A DNA stretch of 64,000 nt from Anaerolineales bacterium (GTDB lineage: Bacteria > Chloroflexota > Anaerolineae > Anaerolineales > Villigracilaceae). The notes under the pieces were generated by a model. It did no database searches. It saw nothing but the letters and a program-made list of their open reading frames with translations, and was not told the DNA's origin. Every line of letters starts with the position of its first letter. Positions within the stretch are counted from its first letter, which is position 1. Positions 44,723 to 53,722 of the stretch are shown in pieces. The stretch spans positions 1,281,216 through 1,345,215 of the forward strand of contig JABTUU010000001.1 in the NCBI GenBank assembly GCA_015075275.1. Direction: 5' to 3'. Both the position numbers and the translations under genes were made by a program.

Positions 44723-45769
44723 CTACGGTTGGGCGGCATACGCATCCGCCATCTCGGAATAAGTCGCCCATTGCAGTTGCCCGCTGGCGACGAGGGGATC
44801 AACGACTTCGGTCAAAAATTTTTCGATCACGCCGAAGGGGTCTTGCGGGTCGCCGCGAAATTCGCCAGGGTGAACGGTGAAGTGAAAGACGTTGACCTTG
44901 CCCGCCTGCGCGGCTGAAAGCGAGGCGTAGAGACTCTCTTTGAGATATTCAAAATAGGCTTCATCCCCGCCCGAGTCTTCGCTTCGGCGCATGGACGCGA
45001 AATTTTCTTTATCGTATTGACCTTCGGGCAGGAAGACGATTGCGCCGTTGGGATCGTGTTGCGTAAAGAGCGTAAAGTCTGTGCCGTCAGTTCCGCCTGC
45101 GGGTCGCCAAGGGTTCACGCCGATCAGCGACATGTCGGTGGACTGCGTAGCGGGACTCTTCCAATCGCTGTTCACATCCAAGCCCGCGCATTCGGCGGCT
45201 TCGTACAGATTGACGTATAAATTACCGCCGCTCCAATAGCGGACATCGTTCACGCCGCTGGCTTGCGTGATGTAACCGAGTTCTTCCTTCATCACGTCGC
45301 ACCATTGCTGAACGGAAAGCGGTTCGGGGTTTTTTCCAAGGTGCGCGTCTTCGTGAAAATGCAGGGCGAGTTCATGTCCGCGCGCGGCGAGATCGGCGAG
45401 AATCGTATTGCCCGATTCAATCGCCACCGTCGTGAACGGACTCTGCGCTTGAATGGTCATGCGCCCGCCGTGCGCTTCGACGATCTGGGCTAGGGTCAGC
45501 ATATCCTCCACATGTCTCTCGAAAAACTGCGGGTTGTGATAATCGTTCTTGCCGCTTTGAAATCCTTGCGCGGTTTCGCCCATCGGCTCGATGTGCATTC
45601 CGATATCGAAGAGCAGGACGGCTTCGCCCGCTTCTTCCTGGACTTCGAGCGGGGTGGCTGATTCTGTGGGCTGACTCTCCGCGGATGGTTGCGTCGCCGT
45701 TGCGGGCAATCCACAGGCGAGAGAGGCAATGACGAGGAACAAGAAGAACGATAGTGTGTTGCACTTCAT
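44723..45769 (-). CDS. Lipoprotein, probable polysaccharide deacetylase-like domain
   Basis: A 348-residue lipoprotein with lipobox VIASLAC (Cys19) and a Thr/Ser/Glu linker. The mature domain begins AVLLFDIGMHIEPMGETAQG, then shows a central ILADLAARGHELALHFHEDA and, later, KVNVFHFTVHPGEFRGDPQD. The GHELALHFH pattern resembles the GHEIxxH metal-site block of carbohydrate esterase family 4, but the N-terminal TFDD motif is not seen, so activity is uncertain. AAAGGAG lies before ATG 45769. It is the first of three consecutive lipoprotein genes. Confidence 0.62.
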   Translation of the reverse strand: MKCNTLSFFLFLVIASLACGLPATATQPSAESQPTESATPLEVQEEAGEAVLLFDIGMHIEPMGETAQGFQSGKNDYHNPQFFERHVEDMLTLAQIVEAHGGRMTIQAQSPFTTVAIESGNTILADLAARGHELALHFHEDAHLGKNPEPLSVQQWCDVMKEELGYITQASGVNDVRYWSGGNLYVNLYEAAECAGLDVNSDWKSPATQSTDMSLIGVNPWRPAGGTDGTDFTLFTQHDPNGAIVFLPEGQYDKENFASMRRSEDSGGDEAYFEYLKESLYASLSAAQAGKVNVFHFTVHPGEFRGDPQDPFGVIEKFLTEVVDPLVASGQLQWATYSEMADAYAAQP

Positions 45770-45891
45770 AGCTGGTCTCCTTTAGAAAATATTCTGCGCC
45801 TGATACGAAATAAGTTTGATAAGCGAAAGCGAAGAGCCTTCAACGCAGCAATAGGACTTCGCTTCGCCTAGACTGATACGTCGCAAAGAAG

Positions 45892-46434
45892 CTATGGCGT
45901 GAAGGTTTTCTCGGGGCGCAGATTAGATTCGCGGAAGGCGTAGATCGCGTCGCGCAGGGCTTTGCCTGTGCCACCCATCGCTTCTTTGATCTCTTTCATT
46001 TTCTCGCTCATCGCGCGGACAGTCTCTTTGGCTTGTTCGGGATCGGCGACTTTCCCATCCGCGTTGAAGCCCGCGTGCGAATCAATAATCGCTTGTCCGC
46101 TTTCGTAAATCGGCTTCGCATCATCCACCGCGTCGGCAAACGCGTCCAGCGCGGACTGGACAGCGGACATATCCTTGCTATGTTCTGAGGCGCGATCGAT
46201 CAATTTCTGGATTTTGCCGATGAAGTCTTCGGTCTTGCCAAGTTTTTCGTACGATTGGAGTTGATGCGCCCAGATTTTTTCCAGACGTTCGTCCGTCAAC
46301 TTGCCCTGCGGCGGCGCAGACGGATCATTCAACCCCGCGGCGAATGCGCTGACAAGCGGCTGACTCGCCGCTCCGAGCGAAGCGAAAGCCGCGATCGTCA
46401 TAAGTAAAACTATTTTCTTGAATAAAATTTTCAT
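45892..46434 (-). CDS. Exported helical protein of unknown function
   Basis: A 180-residue protein with an N-terminal signal peptide (about residues 1-33, cleavage near AFA) and an otherwise helical, charged chain with no membrane segment. I do not recognise the family; heptad-like stretches such as LEKIWAHQLQSYEKLGKTED and ETVRAMSEKMKEIKEAMGGT suggest a helical bundle. Its start codon lies in the 3' arm of an 11-bp hairpin whose loop holds the ribosome site, so translation is probably structure-controlled. Confidence 0.65.
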   Translation of the reverse strand: MKILFKKIVLLMTIAAFASLGAASQPLVSAFAAGLNDPSAPPQGKLTDERLEKIWAHQLQSYEKLGKTEDFIGKIQKLIDRASEHSKDMSAVQSALDAFADAVDDAKPIYESGQAIIDSHAGFNADGKVADPEQAKETVRAMSEKMKEIKEAMGGTGKALRDAIYAFRESNLRPEKTFTP

Positions 46435-46467
46435 CGTCGTAAGCCTCCTTTCAAGGTTACGACGATG
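46432..46467 (-). promoter_or_regulatory. Hairpin overlapping the start codon with the RBS in its loop
   Basis: In the minus-strand RNA, CATCGTCGTAA pairs perfectly with TTACGACGATG (11 bp). The 14-base loop CCTTGAAAGGAGGC shows the Shine-Dalgarno, and the last three bases of the 3' arm are the initiating ATG. Confidence 0.75.
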
Positions 46468-46522
46468 ATTGTAGATTGGGCAAGTTACGCAAGTGTGGCG
46501 GAGGTGTAAAATCTCTGTAAAA

Positions 46523-49500
46523 TTACGCCCTCCTCACCGCCAGCATGGTTAAGTCGTCGGCGGGAGGGACGTCCTGCGCAAAATCAAGCAAGGATTTTTC
46601 CACTACATCCATCAAATGAGACGCGGAGGAGCAACGACTCGCAAGGATCGCCGCAGTGAGGCGCGCTTCGCCGTAAAGATCGCCATCGTTGTTGAATGAT
46701 TCGGTCAAGCCGTCGGTATAGAACAACACGCTGTCATCAGGAGAGAGGCGAATAACGCGCTGCTCATAACGCGCCTCGCCAGAAGCGCCCAACGCAACGC
46801 CTGTTCGCGTCAAACGTTCAAAAGCGTTCCCATTGCTTTTTATCCACAGCGGCGGGTTGTGTCCCGCATTAACATACGTCAATTCGTTCTTCTCAAAATC
46901 CAGCACAGCGTACACTGCCGTGACGAACATTCCCTGCTTGGTATCAGGGATGAGTAGATCGTTCACGCGGCGCAACGCTTCGGCGGGCGTCTCGATCTCC
47001 ATCACGGCGGCGCGGACGAGGGTGCGCGTGAGAGCCATGAAAAGCGCGGCGGGCATGCCCTTATCGGCGACATCGGCGATAAACAAACCGACGCGCTTGT
47101 TCGGCAGATCGAACACATCGTAAAAATCTCCGCCTACTTGCCGCGCTGTCTTCCAACGCGCTGCAAATTCCCAACCCTCTACTTGCGGCAACGCGTCAGG
47201 GATGAATGTCTGCTGAATTTGGCGAGCCAACTGCACTTCGATCTCAAGGCGTTCGCGTTCCACCACCTCGCGCTGCAACAGGTCGTTCTGAATCGCTAGC
47301 GCGGCTTGCTGCGCGATCCCATTAACGATCTCCAACCGCCGCGAACGGAAGCGTAATCCGCCAGAAGACTCTTCGATCAGCATTGCGCCATATAGCGCGT
47401 CCTTAACCGCGACAGGCACAACAAACAGCAACGCATTCGGGACGTTGAGGTTCGATTCTTGCGGCGGATGAGCCGTCAGCCACTGATCGAATCTGCTTTC
47501 AGCCTCCAGCGGCACGGCAAGCAACTCGCCCCTATCGCGGCATGCATCCAGCAGAGCAAACTCGTTTGCTGCGAACGAGCGCGCCCAAAACTCTTCCTCA
47601 TCTTCCTTGCTCAATCCATATTGCTGAGAAGGCAAGAATTTCTCATCGGCAGGATTGAATTGATACAACACAACGCGTCGAATCCCTACGAGGATGGGCA
47701 TAATGCGAATAACCGCGTCAAGAATCTCATCGAGATCGTTCAAACTGACAATCGCTTTTGCCACTTGCAACAACGCCGCAGACGCATATGCCTGCTCTTG
47801 CGCGATATCGTAGAGTCGCGTGTTTTCAATGGCGACGGCGGCATAACTGGCAAAGGTGATCGCTAACGCGCGCGCTTCGTTGCCGTATCGGCCAGGCGAA
47901 CGATGCGCCAGAGTAATCACTCCGAAAGGATGTTTTCCTACGCGCAATGGAACGGCAAGGGCAGAGTAGTTTGAGTCAAACTCTGCCGCTAAACCGGTAA
48001 CGCCCATCTCATCTGTCGGTTTGCGCACTTCGGCTTCTTCAGTCTCAATGACGCGCATCAGCGCCGCATAGGCTATCGGGGAGTCGTACAGCGTTTTTTC
48101 CAACAACGCTTCATCGAAATTGCGACTCGCCGCTAAATACAACTCATCGTCTTCAAGCAGCCAAATGGCGGCAATGTCCACTGGCAGGTTTTTCTCCAAC
48201 TCGAGCAGAATCACCTCGAGGACGTCGTCTACATCTTCGTCCGCCGAGATCAACCCTGCCACTTCGCGCAAACTATCAGCGACCTGTCGCCGCCATTGTT
48301 CGGACCGGAATAAGGCGGCATTATGAACGGCGACCGCAATGTGATCCGCGATCGCTTCGAGCATAAAACGATCCTCAGAGGTAAATGCGTTATAGCGATC
48401 CGACTGAACATCGAGCAATCCGACCGCTTCGCCGTCGTATAGCAACGGCACGCAAATCTCAGATTTTGTATCCTCCGGCGGACGCGGCGAAGGAACATAA
48501 CGCTTATCTTTACGCACGTCGTTAGCGACGACGCTTTTCTCTTCGCGCGCCGCCCATGGAATGATGCCTTTATCGTCCATGGAAACCGCATATCCGATCA
48601 AACTCGCACCGCGTTTCCCGCTTCCCGCGCGATATTCGATCATGCGGCGATTCTTATGCACTGTAAATAAATAAACATGCGGTTGCTTAATGCGACGCTG
48701 AATGAGATCAGAAACGTTTTGCATCAGCGTATTTAATTCGAGCGAAGAACTCACGCTCTTTCCCACATCCGCAATCAGCGCAAGATGATCCGAGCGTCGC
48801 TGCAGTTCGTGATATAAATGCGCCCCTTCCACCGCGCGCGCAATGGTATCCGCTAAGGCGTTCAGAACCAGCAAGTCGTTCGGATGGAACGCTTCCGCCT
48901 GATCGCTTTGCACATCGAGAATGCCTAGCACGCGATCTTCGATCTTCAGCGGAATGACCGCTTCGGAACGCGTTTTCGGAAGCGCGTCAATGAAACGGTA
49001 GCGCGAATCCTTCCGCACATCGGGGACGATAACGCGCTCACCGGTCGCAGCCACCTGCCCGATCAGCCCCTGCCCAATTTCCACATCCAGCGCAACGTGA
49101 GCGTGGCGCCTCCCCCGTTTCAGCGCTGCGGCGCTCGCCCGGAAGCGCAAAGTTGCAGACCTGTCTTGAAGCGTAAATATTGCGACATAATAATATTGAA
49201 ATGTCCGCTGAATCAACTGCGTAACGCGCTCGGTTAATTCGTTCAAATCTAACACGTTAGCGATCTGCGCGCTGACGTCGCTGACAAGGTTCAACTGAGT
49301 GAGCCTAAATCCCTCTACTGCGACGCGTCGCGACGCCAGCAGGCTAACTCCAATAACGCCCGCCAAGCCAACCAGAAGATCAAGTTCATTTGTCGTAAAC
49401 GCAGGTCCTTGCGGACGCACAAGTAGAATTGCCCCCAGCGTAATCTCTTGCGTTCTCAACGGAATAGACGCCCATGTCCGGCGCAGGCTTGTCGCCCCCT

Positions 49501-49765
49501 GACCGGTTTGACGGCTGCGGCGTAAACCCTTCGACTGCAGCGCGCGCGCCAGCAACGGAGATTCGGGCGCGGGAGGGAATATCGTTTCCTGTCGCGCGTC
49601 GGGCAAGCGGAATAAACTTTCATCAAGCCAGAGTTCTACGTCGCTCTGAAGCAGGCGCGAAGCCGTCGCTATAATGCGATCGTGTTGCGCAGACAACGGC
49701 GCGCCGTCAATCAGTTGTTCGCTCAACGCGGCAAGTTCGCGCCACACAGATAGTTCCGCCGCCAT
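46523..49765 (-). CDS. Multi-GAF SpoIIE/RsbU-type serine phosphatase
   Basis: A 1080-residue cytosolic protein. Several GAF domains in tandem (about 30-170, 185-320, 345-490, 510-665, 680-835) are followed by a short coiled coil (LEIEVQLARQIQQTFIPDAL) and a C-terminal PP2C phosphatase with GGDFYDVFDL, ADVADKGMPAALFMA, VNAGHNPPLW, FYTDGLTES and PPADDLTMLAV. It should dephosphorylate a STAS antagonist in response to bound ligands. It starts five bases after the anti-sigma-type kinase stop, and the STAS gene is upstream, completing a partner-switching module. Confidence 0.9.
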   Translation of the reverse strand: MAAELSVWRELAALSEQLIDGAPLSAQHDRIIATASRLLQSDVELWLDESLFRLPDARQETIFPPAPESPLLARALQSKGLRRSRQTGQGATSLRRTWASIPLRTQEITLGAILLVRPQGPAFTTNELDLLVGLAGVIGVSLLASRRVAVEGFRLTQLNLVSDVSAQIANVLDLNELTERVTQLIQRTFQYYYVAIFTLQDRSATLRFRASAAALKRGRRHAHVALDVEIGQGLIGQVAATGERVIVPDVRKDSRYRFIDALPKTRSEAVIPLKIEDRVLGILDVQSDQAEAFHPNDLLVLNALADTIARAVEGAHLYHELQRRSDHLALIADVGKSVSSSLELNTLMQNVSDLIQRRIKQPHVYLFTVHKNRRMIEYRAGSGKRGASLIGYAVSMDDKGIIPWAAREEKSVVANDVRKDKRYVPSPRPPEDTKSEICVPLLYDGEAVGLLDVQSDRYNAFTSEDRFMLEAIADHIAVAVHNAALFRSEQWRRQVADSLREVAGLISADEDVDDVLEVILLELEKNLPVDIAAIWLLEDDELYLAASRNFDEALLEKTLYDSPIAYAALMRVIETEEAEVRKPTDEMGVTGLAAEFDSNYSALAVPLRVGKHPFGVITLAHRSPGRYGNEARALAITFASYAAVAIENTRLYDIAQEQAYASAALLQVAKAIVSLNDLDEILDAVIRIMPILVGIRRVVLYQFNPADEKFLPSQQYGLSKEDEEEFWARSFAANEFALLDACRDRGELLAVPLEAESRFDQWLTAHPPQESNLNVPNALLFVVPVAVKDALYGAMLIEESSGGLRFRSRRLEIVNGIAQQAALAIQNDLLQREVVERERLEIEVQLARQIQQTFIPDALPQVEGWEFAARWKTARQVGGDFYDVFDLPNKRVGLFIADVADKGMPAALFMALTRTLVRAAVMEIETPAEALRRVNDLLIPDTKQGMFVTAVYAVLDFEKNELTYVNAGHNPPLWIKSNGNAFERLTRTGVALGASGEARYEQRVIRLSPDDSVLFYTDGLTESFNNDGDLYGEARLTAAILASRCSSASHLMDVVEKSLLDFAQDVPPADDLTMLAVRRA

Positions 49766-49770
49766 ACGCT

Positions 49771-50181
49771 CTATGCTCTCCGCTTCACCAGCGTAAGCGT
49801 GTTGCTTTTATCTGGATTTGACTGGTAATATACCTCATCCATCAATTTATAGATCAGGAAAATTCCCAAACCGCCGATCCTCCGCTTGGCAAGATCGGCG
49901 CTTAAATTCGGCAACGGCGCGTGAGATGGGTTGAAAGATTTGCCGTAATCTACAAGAACGACGGCAAACCGCTCCGCTTCCAGACCGCAGGAGATTTGTA
50001 TTTCGCCGTCGGCTTTGCCTTTGTAGGCGTGTTCGATAATATTTGAGGCGGCTTCATCGGCGGCAAGCTGAATATTGTATACATCTTTACCATCAAAGCC
50101 GTTTTGACGCGCACTATTGCCTACAAATTCACGGATTTCATCAAGATAATCGAATCTTGCGGGGAAGCGTAATGTTTGCAT
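49771..50181 (-). CDS. RsbW-like anti-sigma serine kinase (HATPase)
   Basis: A 136-residue GHKL ATPase of the RsbW/SpoIIAB type. The N box is QLAADEAASNIIEHAYKGKA, followed by a VVLVDYGKSFNPSH segment (G1-like) and KRRIGGLGIFLIYKLMDEVY (G2). Such proteins phosphorylate a STAS partner and sequester a sigma factor or other target. It lies between the STAS gene (92 bases upstream, with a hairpin in the gap) and the phosphatase gene. Confidence 0.88.
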   Translation of the reverse strand: MQTLRFPARFDYLDEIREFVGNSARQNGFDGKDVYNIQLAADEAASNIIEHAYKGKADGEIQISCGLEAERFAVVLVDYGKSFNPSHAPLPNLSADLAKRRIGGLGIFLIYKLMDEVYYQSNPDKSNTLTLVKRRA

Positions 50182-50198
50182 GAACCACGCTAGATTAA

Positions 50199-50229
50199 AA
50201 GCCGCTTTCAGCGGCGCCGGAAGCGGCTT
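50199..50229 (-). terminator. Hairpin in the gap between the STAS and RsbW-like genes
   Basis: AAGCCGCTT (50199-50207) pairs with AAGCGGCTT (50221-50229), with GC-rich inner sequence. On the minus strand the stem is followed by UUUUAAU, so it may act as a partial terminator that lowers kinase and phosphatase relative to STAS protein. Confidence 0.55.
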
Positions 50230-50273
50230 CCATTTTTATATCTTCGATCAATGCGAGCCCCTGCGAGACCGTC

Positions 50274-50609
50274 TTAGAAATGCCCCACCGCTTGAAGAGG
50301 ATCGTCAAAGATTTTAAACAGTTCAGTAAAACCAGCCAGATCGAACGCCTCGTGGATACGATCGGGCATGGAGGCGAGCGTCACCTCGCCGCGGTTATAT
50401 TTCTTCGCGGCGCGCTGAGCGGCTAACAGAGCGCGAAAACCTGCGCTAGACATGTACTCCAATTCGCTCATATCCAACACTAGCTTATACTTGCCGCTCC
50501 CCACCGCCTTTTCAAGGGCTTTTGCAAATTGGGGGGCGGTAGCGCTGTCTATCCGCCCGATGAGCTTAAATAAATCACAGCGCTTGAATTCCTGATGCGT
50601 AATTTCCAT
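50274..50609 (-). CDS. STAS-domain anti-sigma factor antagonist
   Basis: A 111-residue STAS protein: FKLIGRIDSATAPQFAKALE, YKLVLDMSELEYMSSAGFRA with the phosphorylatable Ser of MSSAGF, and LLAAQRAAKKY. It is the switch protein that binds the RsbW-like kinase when unphosphorylated. CGGAGG lies before ATG 50609 and an extended -10 promoter lies upstream, so it heads the STAS-kinase-phosphatase operon. Confidence 0.92.
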   Translation of the reverse strand: MEITHQEFKRCDLFKLIGRIDSATAPQFAKALEKAVGSGKYKLVLDMSELEYMSSAGFRALLAAQRAAKKYNRGEVTLASMPDRIHEAFDLAGFTELFKIFDDPLQAVGHF

Positions 50610-50648
50610 GATGTATCCTCCGAAATGAGTTTACAAACTTGTAGAAAA

Positions 50649-50657
50649 ATTATAACA
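50649..50657 (-). promoter_or_regulatory. Extended -10 promoter of the STAS operon
   Basis: Minus strand TGTTATAAT (TGn plus consensus TATAAT) about 40 bases before the STAS start codon; no good -35 box is seen. Confidence 0.55.
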
Positions 50658-50725
50658 GAGAATAGCGCCCGGCGGCGCATCCATCGGCGCTATACTTGGG
50701 AATCTGACGGCGAATTTATCCATTA

Positions 50726-52930
50726 ATGATGATGCGCATCGTTCAGCGCTGGCTGCTTCCATCTCCGCTCAACAATAATGAAGGCGCGCTCAGGGCGCAC
50801 ATCCTTCACTATATTTTGCTGTTTTTATTTCTCGCGCCCCCGCTCCACATCGTCTTTACCCGTTTTCAGAAACTGCCAAACCTCAACGCCGCACTGACGC
50901 TCGCCGTTTCCAGCGAAATAATCAATATCGGTCTTTTTCTACTCGCGCGAAAAGGCTATATTCGAGTCGTTTCTATTTTTTTAGTAGGCGTCTTATGGCT
51001 ATATACAGCGTTAGCGGCATATCTCGATCTCGGACAGTACGATGTTATCTTCGCTCTTGGAAACGCAACTATCATCATTCTCGCCGGCATCCTGCTGGGA
51101 GGAAAAGGATCGCTGGTTATCGCCCTACTTAGCATCTTCGCGGGCAGTTTACTGATTTCCACAAACGGCAACTTTAATTTTCACGATTGGATCATCGCTT
51201 CCATCTTCTTCCTGACGATTTTTGGACTGCAATTGCTCTCGTCAAAAACCGCGCGACGCGCGCTCGACCGCACTCAAGCCAGCCGCGATCAATACCGTTC
51301 CCTGTTGGAGAATTTACCGGTAATCGCTTACATCAGCGAAATAGAAAATAGCGGCGCGCTCACATACGTTAGCCCTCAAGTTGCCGACCTTTTTGGCTAT
51401 ACGCGAGACGAGTTCCTCAACGACTCGCATCTATGGAAGAAGATTCTTCATCCCGACGACCGCAAAAGAATACTCGATCAAAACAACGTCAGCGACGCAA
51501 CGCAAGACGCACGCGAACGTGAGTACAAGCTGATCGCAAAAAACAACCAAATCGTCTGGGTGAACGATCAAGCGGCTCTAATTAAATCAGAAGACGGAGT
51601 TCCGCTGTATTGGTTAGGCGTGTGGACCGATATCACCGGACGTAAACAAGCGGCGCTCGAACAAGAAAACTCAATCATCGCGGCAACGAGCCGCGCCGTC
51701 CAATTGCAAACCGCCGCAGAAGTTGCGCGTATATCCTCCTCCATGCTCGACCCAGAAGAACTTCTTACCACGGCAGTCACGCTTATCCGCGAACACTTCA
51801 ATTACTACTACGTCGGCATTTTCTTATTGGACAACGAGAATTCTCACATAATCCTCAAAGCCGGCACCGGGCAAGCCGGCGAACAAATGATAAAGGAGAA
51901 ATACCAACTGGAAGCCGTAAGTTCTTCAATGATCGGTTGGAGCGTGGTCCATCAAAAAGCGCGCATCGCCCTGAATGTGGGAGCGGACGCCGTCCATTTC
52001 AAAAATCCGCTCCTTCCGCTAACTCGCTCTGAGATCGCCCTACCGCTCATCTCGCGAGGCGAAACGCTCGGCGCCATGACCATCCAGTCCGAGTTTCCTT
52101 CCGCTTTTTCAGACGCCGACGTCATAGCCTTACAAACAATGGCGGATCAGATCGCCAATGCTATCAATGCCGCACAATTGCTTTCCGAACGTTCTGATTT
52201 AATCGACGAGTTGGAACGTAGAAACGCCGAATTGGAACGCTTCGCTTATACAGTCTCGCACGACCTCAAATCGCCTCTTGTAACGATTCGCGGCTATACC
52301 GGCTTTCTGCAAGAGGACGTGAACAAAAACGACATGCCGCGCTTCACAAAAGATCTATCTAGAATCGCCAGCGCCGCAGATACAATGCAAAACTTGCTAA
52401 ACGACCTGCTCGAACTCTCGCGTATTGGGCGCGTGACGCATCCATTTGAAGATATTCCATTTAACCAAATTATCCATGATACGTTGGAACTGCTCGCCGG
52501 CTCGTTCGATCAAACAAACATTAACGTAGTCGTTCAAGATAACCTGCCCATCATTCATGGCGATCGAATCCGCCTGCTTGAGGTGACGCAAAATCTCCTC
52601 AGCAACGCTATAAAGTTCATGGGCGATCAGCCCGCTCCCCGTATCGAAATCGGCTGCGACGAACGCATCGAAGATGGACTAGCGACTTTCTTCATTCGCG
52701 ATAACGGCGTAGGGATCGATCCGCAATATCACGAAAAGATTTTCGGCTTGTTCAATCGTCTCGCCCCAGAAATCGAAGGCACCGGCGTAGGTTTGCCGCT
52801 CGTGCGGCGCATTGTCGAGGTGCATGGCGGCCAAGTCTGGTTAGATTCAAGTCTTGGTCGCGGAAGCGTATTCTTCTTCTCGCTTCCCGTCGCCATCTCA
52901 AATAACGCAGAGATGCAGACCAAGGAATAA
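50726..52930 (+). CDS. Membrane PAS-GAF sensor histidine kinase
   Basis: A 734-residue hybrid sensor. About six N-terminal membrane helices (about 25-170) are followed by a PAS/PAC domain (about 185-310, ENLPVIAYISEIENSGALTY and WLGVWTDITGRKQ), a GAF domain (about 330-480), and HisKA with His512 in YTVSHDLKSPLVTIRGY. HATPase has NLLSNAIKFMG, IRDNGVGIDPQY and GTGVGLPLVRRIVEVHGG. This kinase layout is typical of phytochrome-like kinases that pair with Rcp1-type receivers, and such a receiver follows. It is divergent from the partner-switching operon. Confidence 0.9.
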   Translation: MMMRIVQRWLLPSPLNNNEGALRAHILHYILLFLFLAPPLHIVFTRFQKLPNLNAALTLAVSSEIINIGLFLLARKGYIRVVSIFLVGVLWLYTALAAYLDLGQYDVIFALGNATIIILAGILLGGKGSLVIALLSIFAGSLLISTNGNFNFHDWIIASIFFLTIFGLQLLSSKTARRALDRTQASRDQYRSLLENLPVIAYISEIENSGALTYVSPQVADLFGYTRDEFLNDSHLWKKILHPDDRKRILDQNNVSDATQDAREREYKLIAKNNQIVWVNDQAALIKSEDGVPLYWLGVWTDITGRKQAALEQENSIIAATSRAVQLQTAAEVARISSSMLDPEELLTTAVTLIREHFNYYYVGIFLLDNENSHIILKAGTGQAGEQMIKEKYQLEAVSSSMIGWSVVHQKARIALNVGADAVHFKNPLLPLTRSEIALPLISRGETLGAMTIQSEFPSAFSDADVIALQTMADQIANAINAAQLLSERSDLIDELERRNAELERFAYTVSHDLKSPLVTIRGYTGFLQEDVNKNDMPRFTKDLSRIASAADTMQNLLNDLLELSRIGRVTHPFEDIPFNQIIHDTLELLAGSFDQTNINVVVQDNLPIIHGDRIRLLEVTQNLLSNAIKFMGDQPAPRIEIGCDERIEDGLATFFIRDNGVGIDPQYHEKIFGLFNRLAPEIEGTGVGLPLVRRIVEVHGGQVWLDSSLGRGSVFFFSLPVAISNNAEMQTKE

Positions 52931-53030
52931 GCCCAACGGTCCAGCCGCAAGAGAAGCTTACGCAAACAAATAACGATCAGGCAATAGATTAGCGCTTCTT
53001 GCAAAGTCAGAATATTCCGTCCTTATTCCA

Positions 53031-53060
53031 TTGAACAAAATACATATTTGAGGTTAAAAT
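53031..53060 (+). promoter_or_regulatory. Promoter of the Rcp1-like regulator
   Basis: TTGAAC (53031-53036), an 18-base spacer and TAAAAT (53055-53060), about 28 bases before the start codon and downstream of the kinase stop. Confidence 0.6.
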
Positions 53061-53088
53061 CTGTCTCAACCTTAAGAGGAGAATCTAC

Positions 53089-53538
53089 ATGATAGGCGAA
53101 CCCGTTCTCGTTATGCTCATCGAAGACAACATAGACCATGCCGAACTGGTCATTCGCACTCTCGAAGAACATCGCATTGCGAATCGCGTGCGACACTTTG
53201 CAGACGGACAAACTGCGCTCGATTACCTCTTCCGTCGCGGAGAATTTTCCGATCCGGAAACATCGCGTCGCCCTCACTTAATTCTGCTCGACCTGCGCCT
53301 GCCGCACATAGACGGCGTAGAGGTGTTGCAAGCCATCAAGAACGACGACGAGCTCAAATCAATTCCAGTGGTTATCCTGACCACATCCGAAGCCGAAAAA
53401 GACGTCATCCGAGCCTACATGCGTCACGCTAATAGCTATCTGGTTAAACCAGTCGGATTCGAAGAGTTTAAGAAGTTAATGGACGACTTGGGTTTTTATT
53501 GGCTCGGTTGGAACACGCACCCTCAAATTAAAGACTAA
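53089..53538 (+). CDS. Single-domain response regulator (Rcp1-like)
   Basis: A 149-residue receiver. Acidic pair in MLIEDNIDHAELVIR, phospho-acceptor Asp68 in LILLDLRLPHIDG, conserved Thr/Ser in VVILTTSEAEKD and Lys in SYLVKPVGFEEF. The IEDNxxHAELV start and the 'ILLDLRLPHIDGxEVL' block (here as ILLDLRLPHIDG) are typical of Rcp1-type partners of PAS/GAF/phytochrome kinases such as the one just upstream. AGAGGAG precedes ATG 53089, and it has its own promoter. Confidence 0.9.
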   Translation: MIGEPVLVMLIEDNIDHAELVIRTLEEHRIANRVRHFADGQTALDYLFRRGEFSDPETSRRPHLILLDLRLPHIDGVEVLQAIKNDDELKSIPVVILTTSEAEKDVIRAYMRHANSYLVKPVGFEEFKKLMDDLGFYWLGWNTHPQIKD

Positions 53539-53577
53539 ACAAACGACGAACTTAAAAGCGCCGCGAAGCATCTCGAA

Positions 53578-53606
53578 TTGACACCCTAACTCACTTCGAG
53601 TATGCT
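53578..53606 (+). promoter_or_regulatory. Promoter of the SRP RNA gene
   Basis: Perfect TTGACA (53578-53583), a 17-base spacer and TATGCT (53601-53606), placing the transcript start at about 53613, exactly where the SRP RNA helix begins. Confidence 0.8.
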
Positions 53607-53613
53607 TTACGCG

Positions 53614-53715
53614 TCCGGGCAGGACCGGCGCGGCAGAACCTGCCAAACCCCGCCAGGGTCGAGAGGCAGCAACGGTAAGGCGGCGTCTCTGGGTGTTGCC
53701 GGCCACCTGCTCGGA
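53614..53715 (+). ncRNA. ffs: Signal recognition particle RNA (small bacterial 4.5S type)
   Basis: The 102-base RNA folds as one rod. The 5' TCCGGGCAGG pairs with the 3' CCTGCTCGGA (one G-U). The apical domain shows the conserved asymmetric loop AGG opposite AGCA and a GNRA tetraloop (CCAGGGTC-GAGA-GGCAGCA), then GGTAAGGC. This is the Ffh-binding site; GAGA replaces the common GGAA. The size fits the short 4.5S form without an Alu domain. A good promoter lies directly upstream, and a protein gene starts only eight bases after the 3' end. Confidence 0.88.
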
Positions 53716-53722
53716 TATTTCT

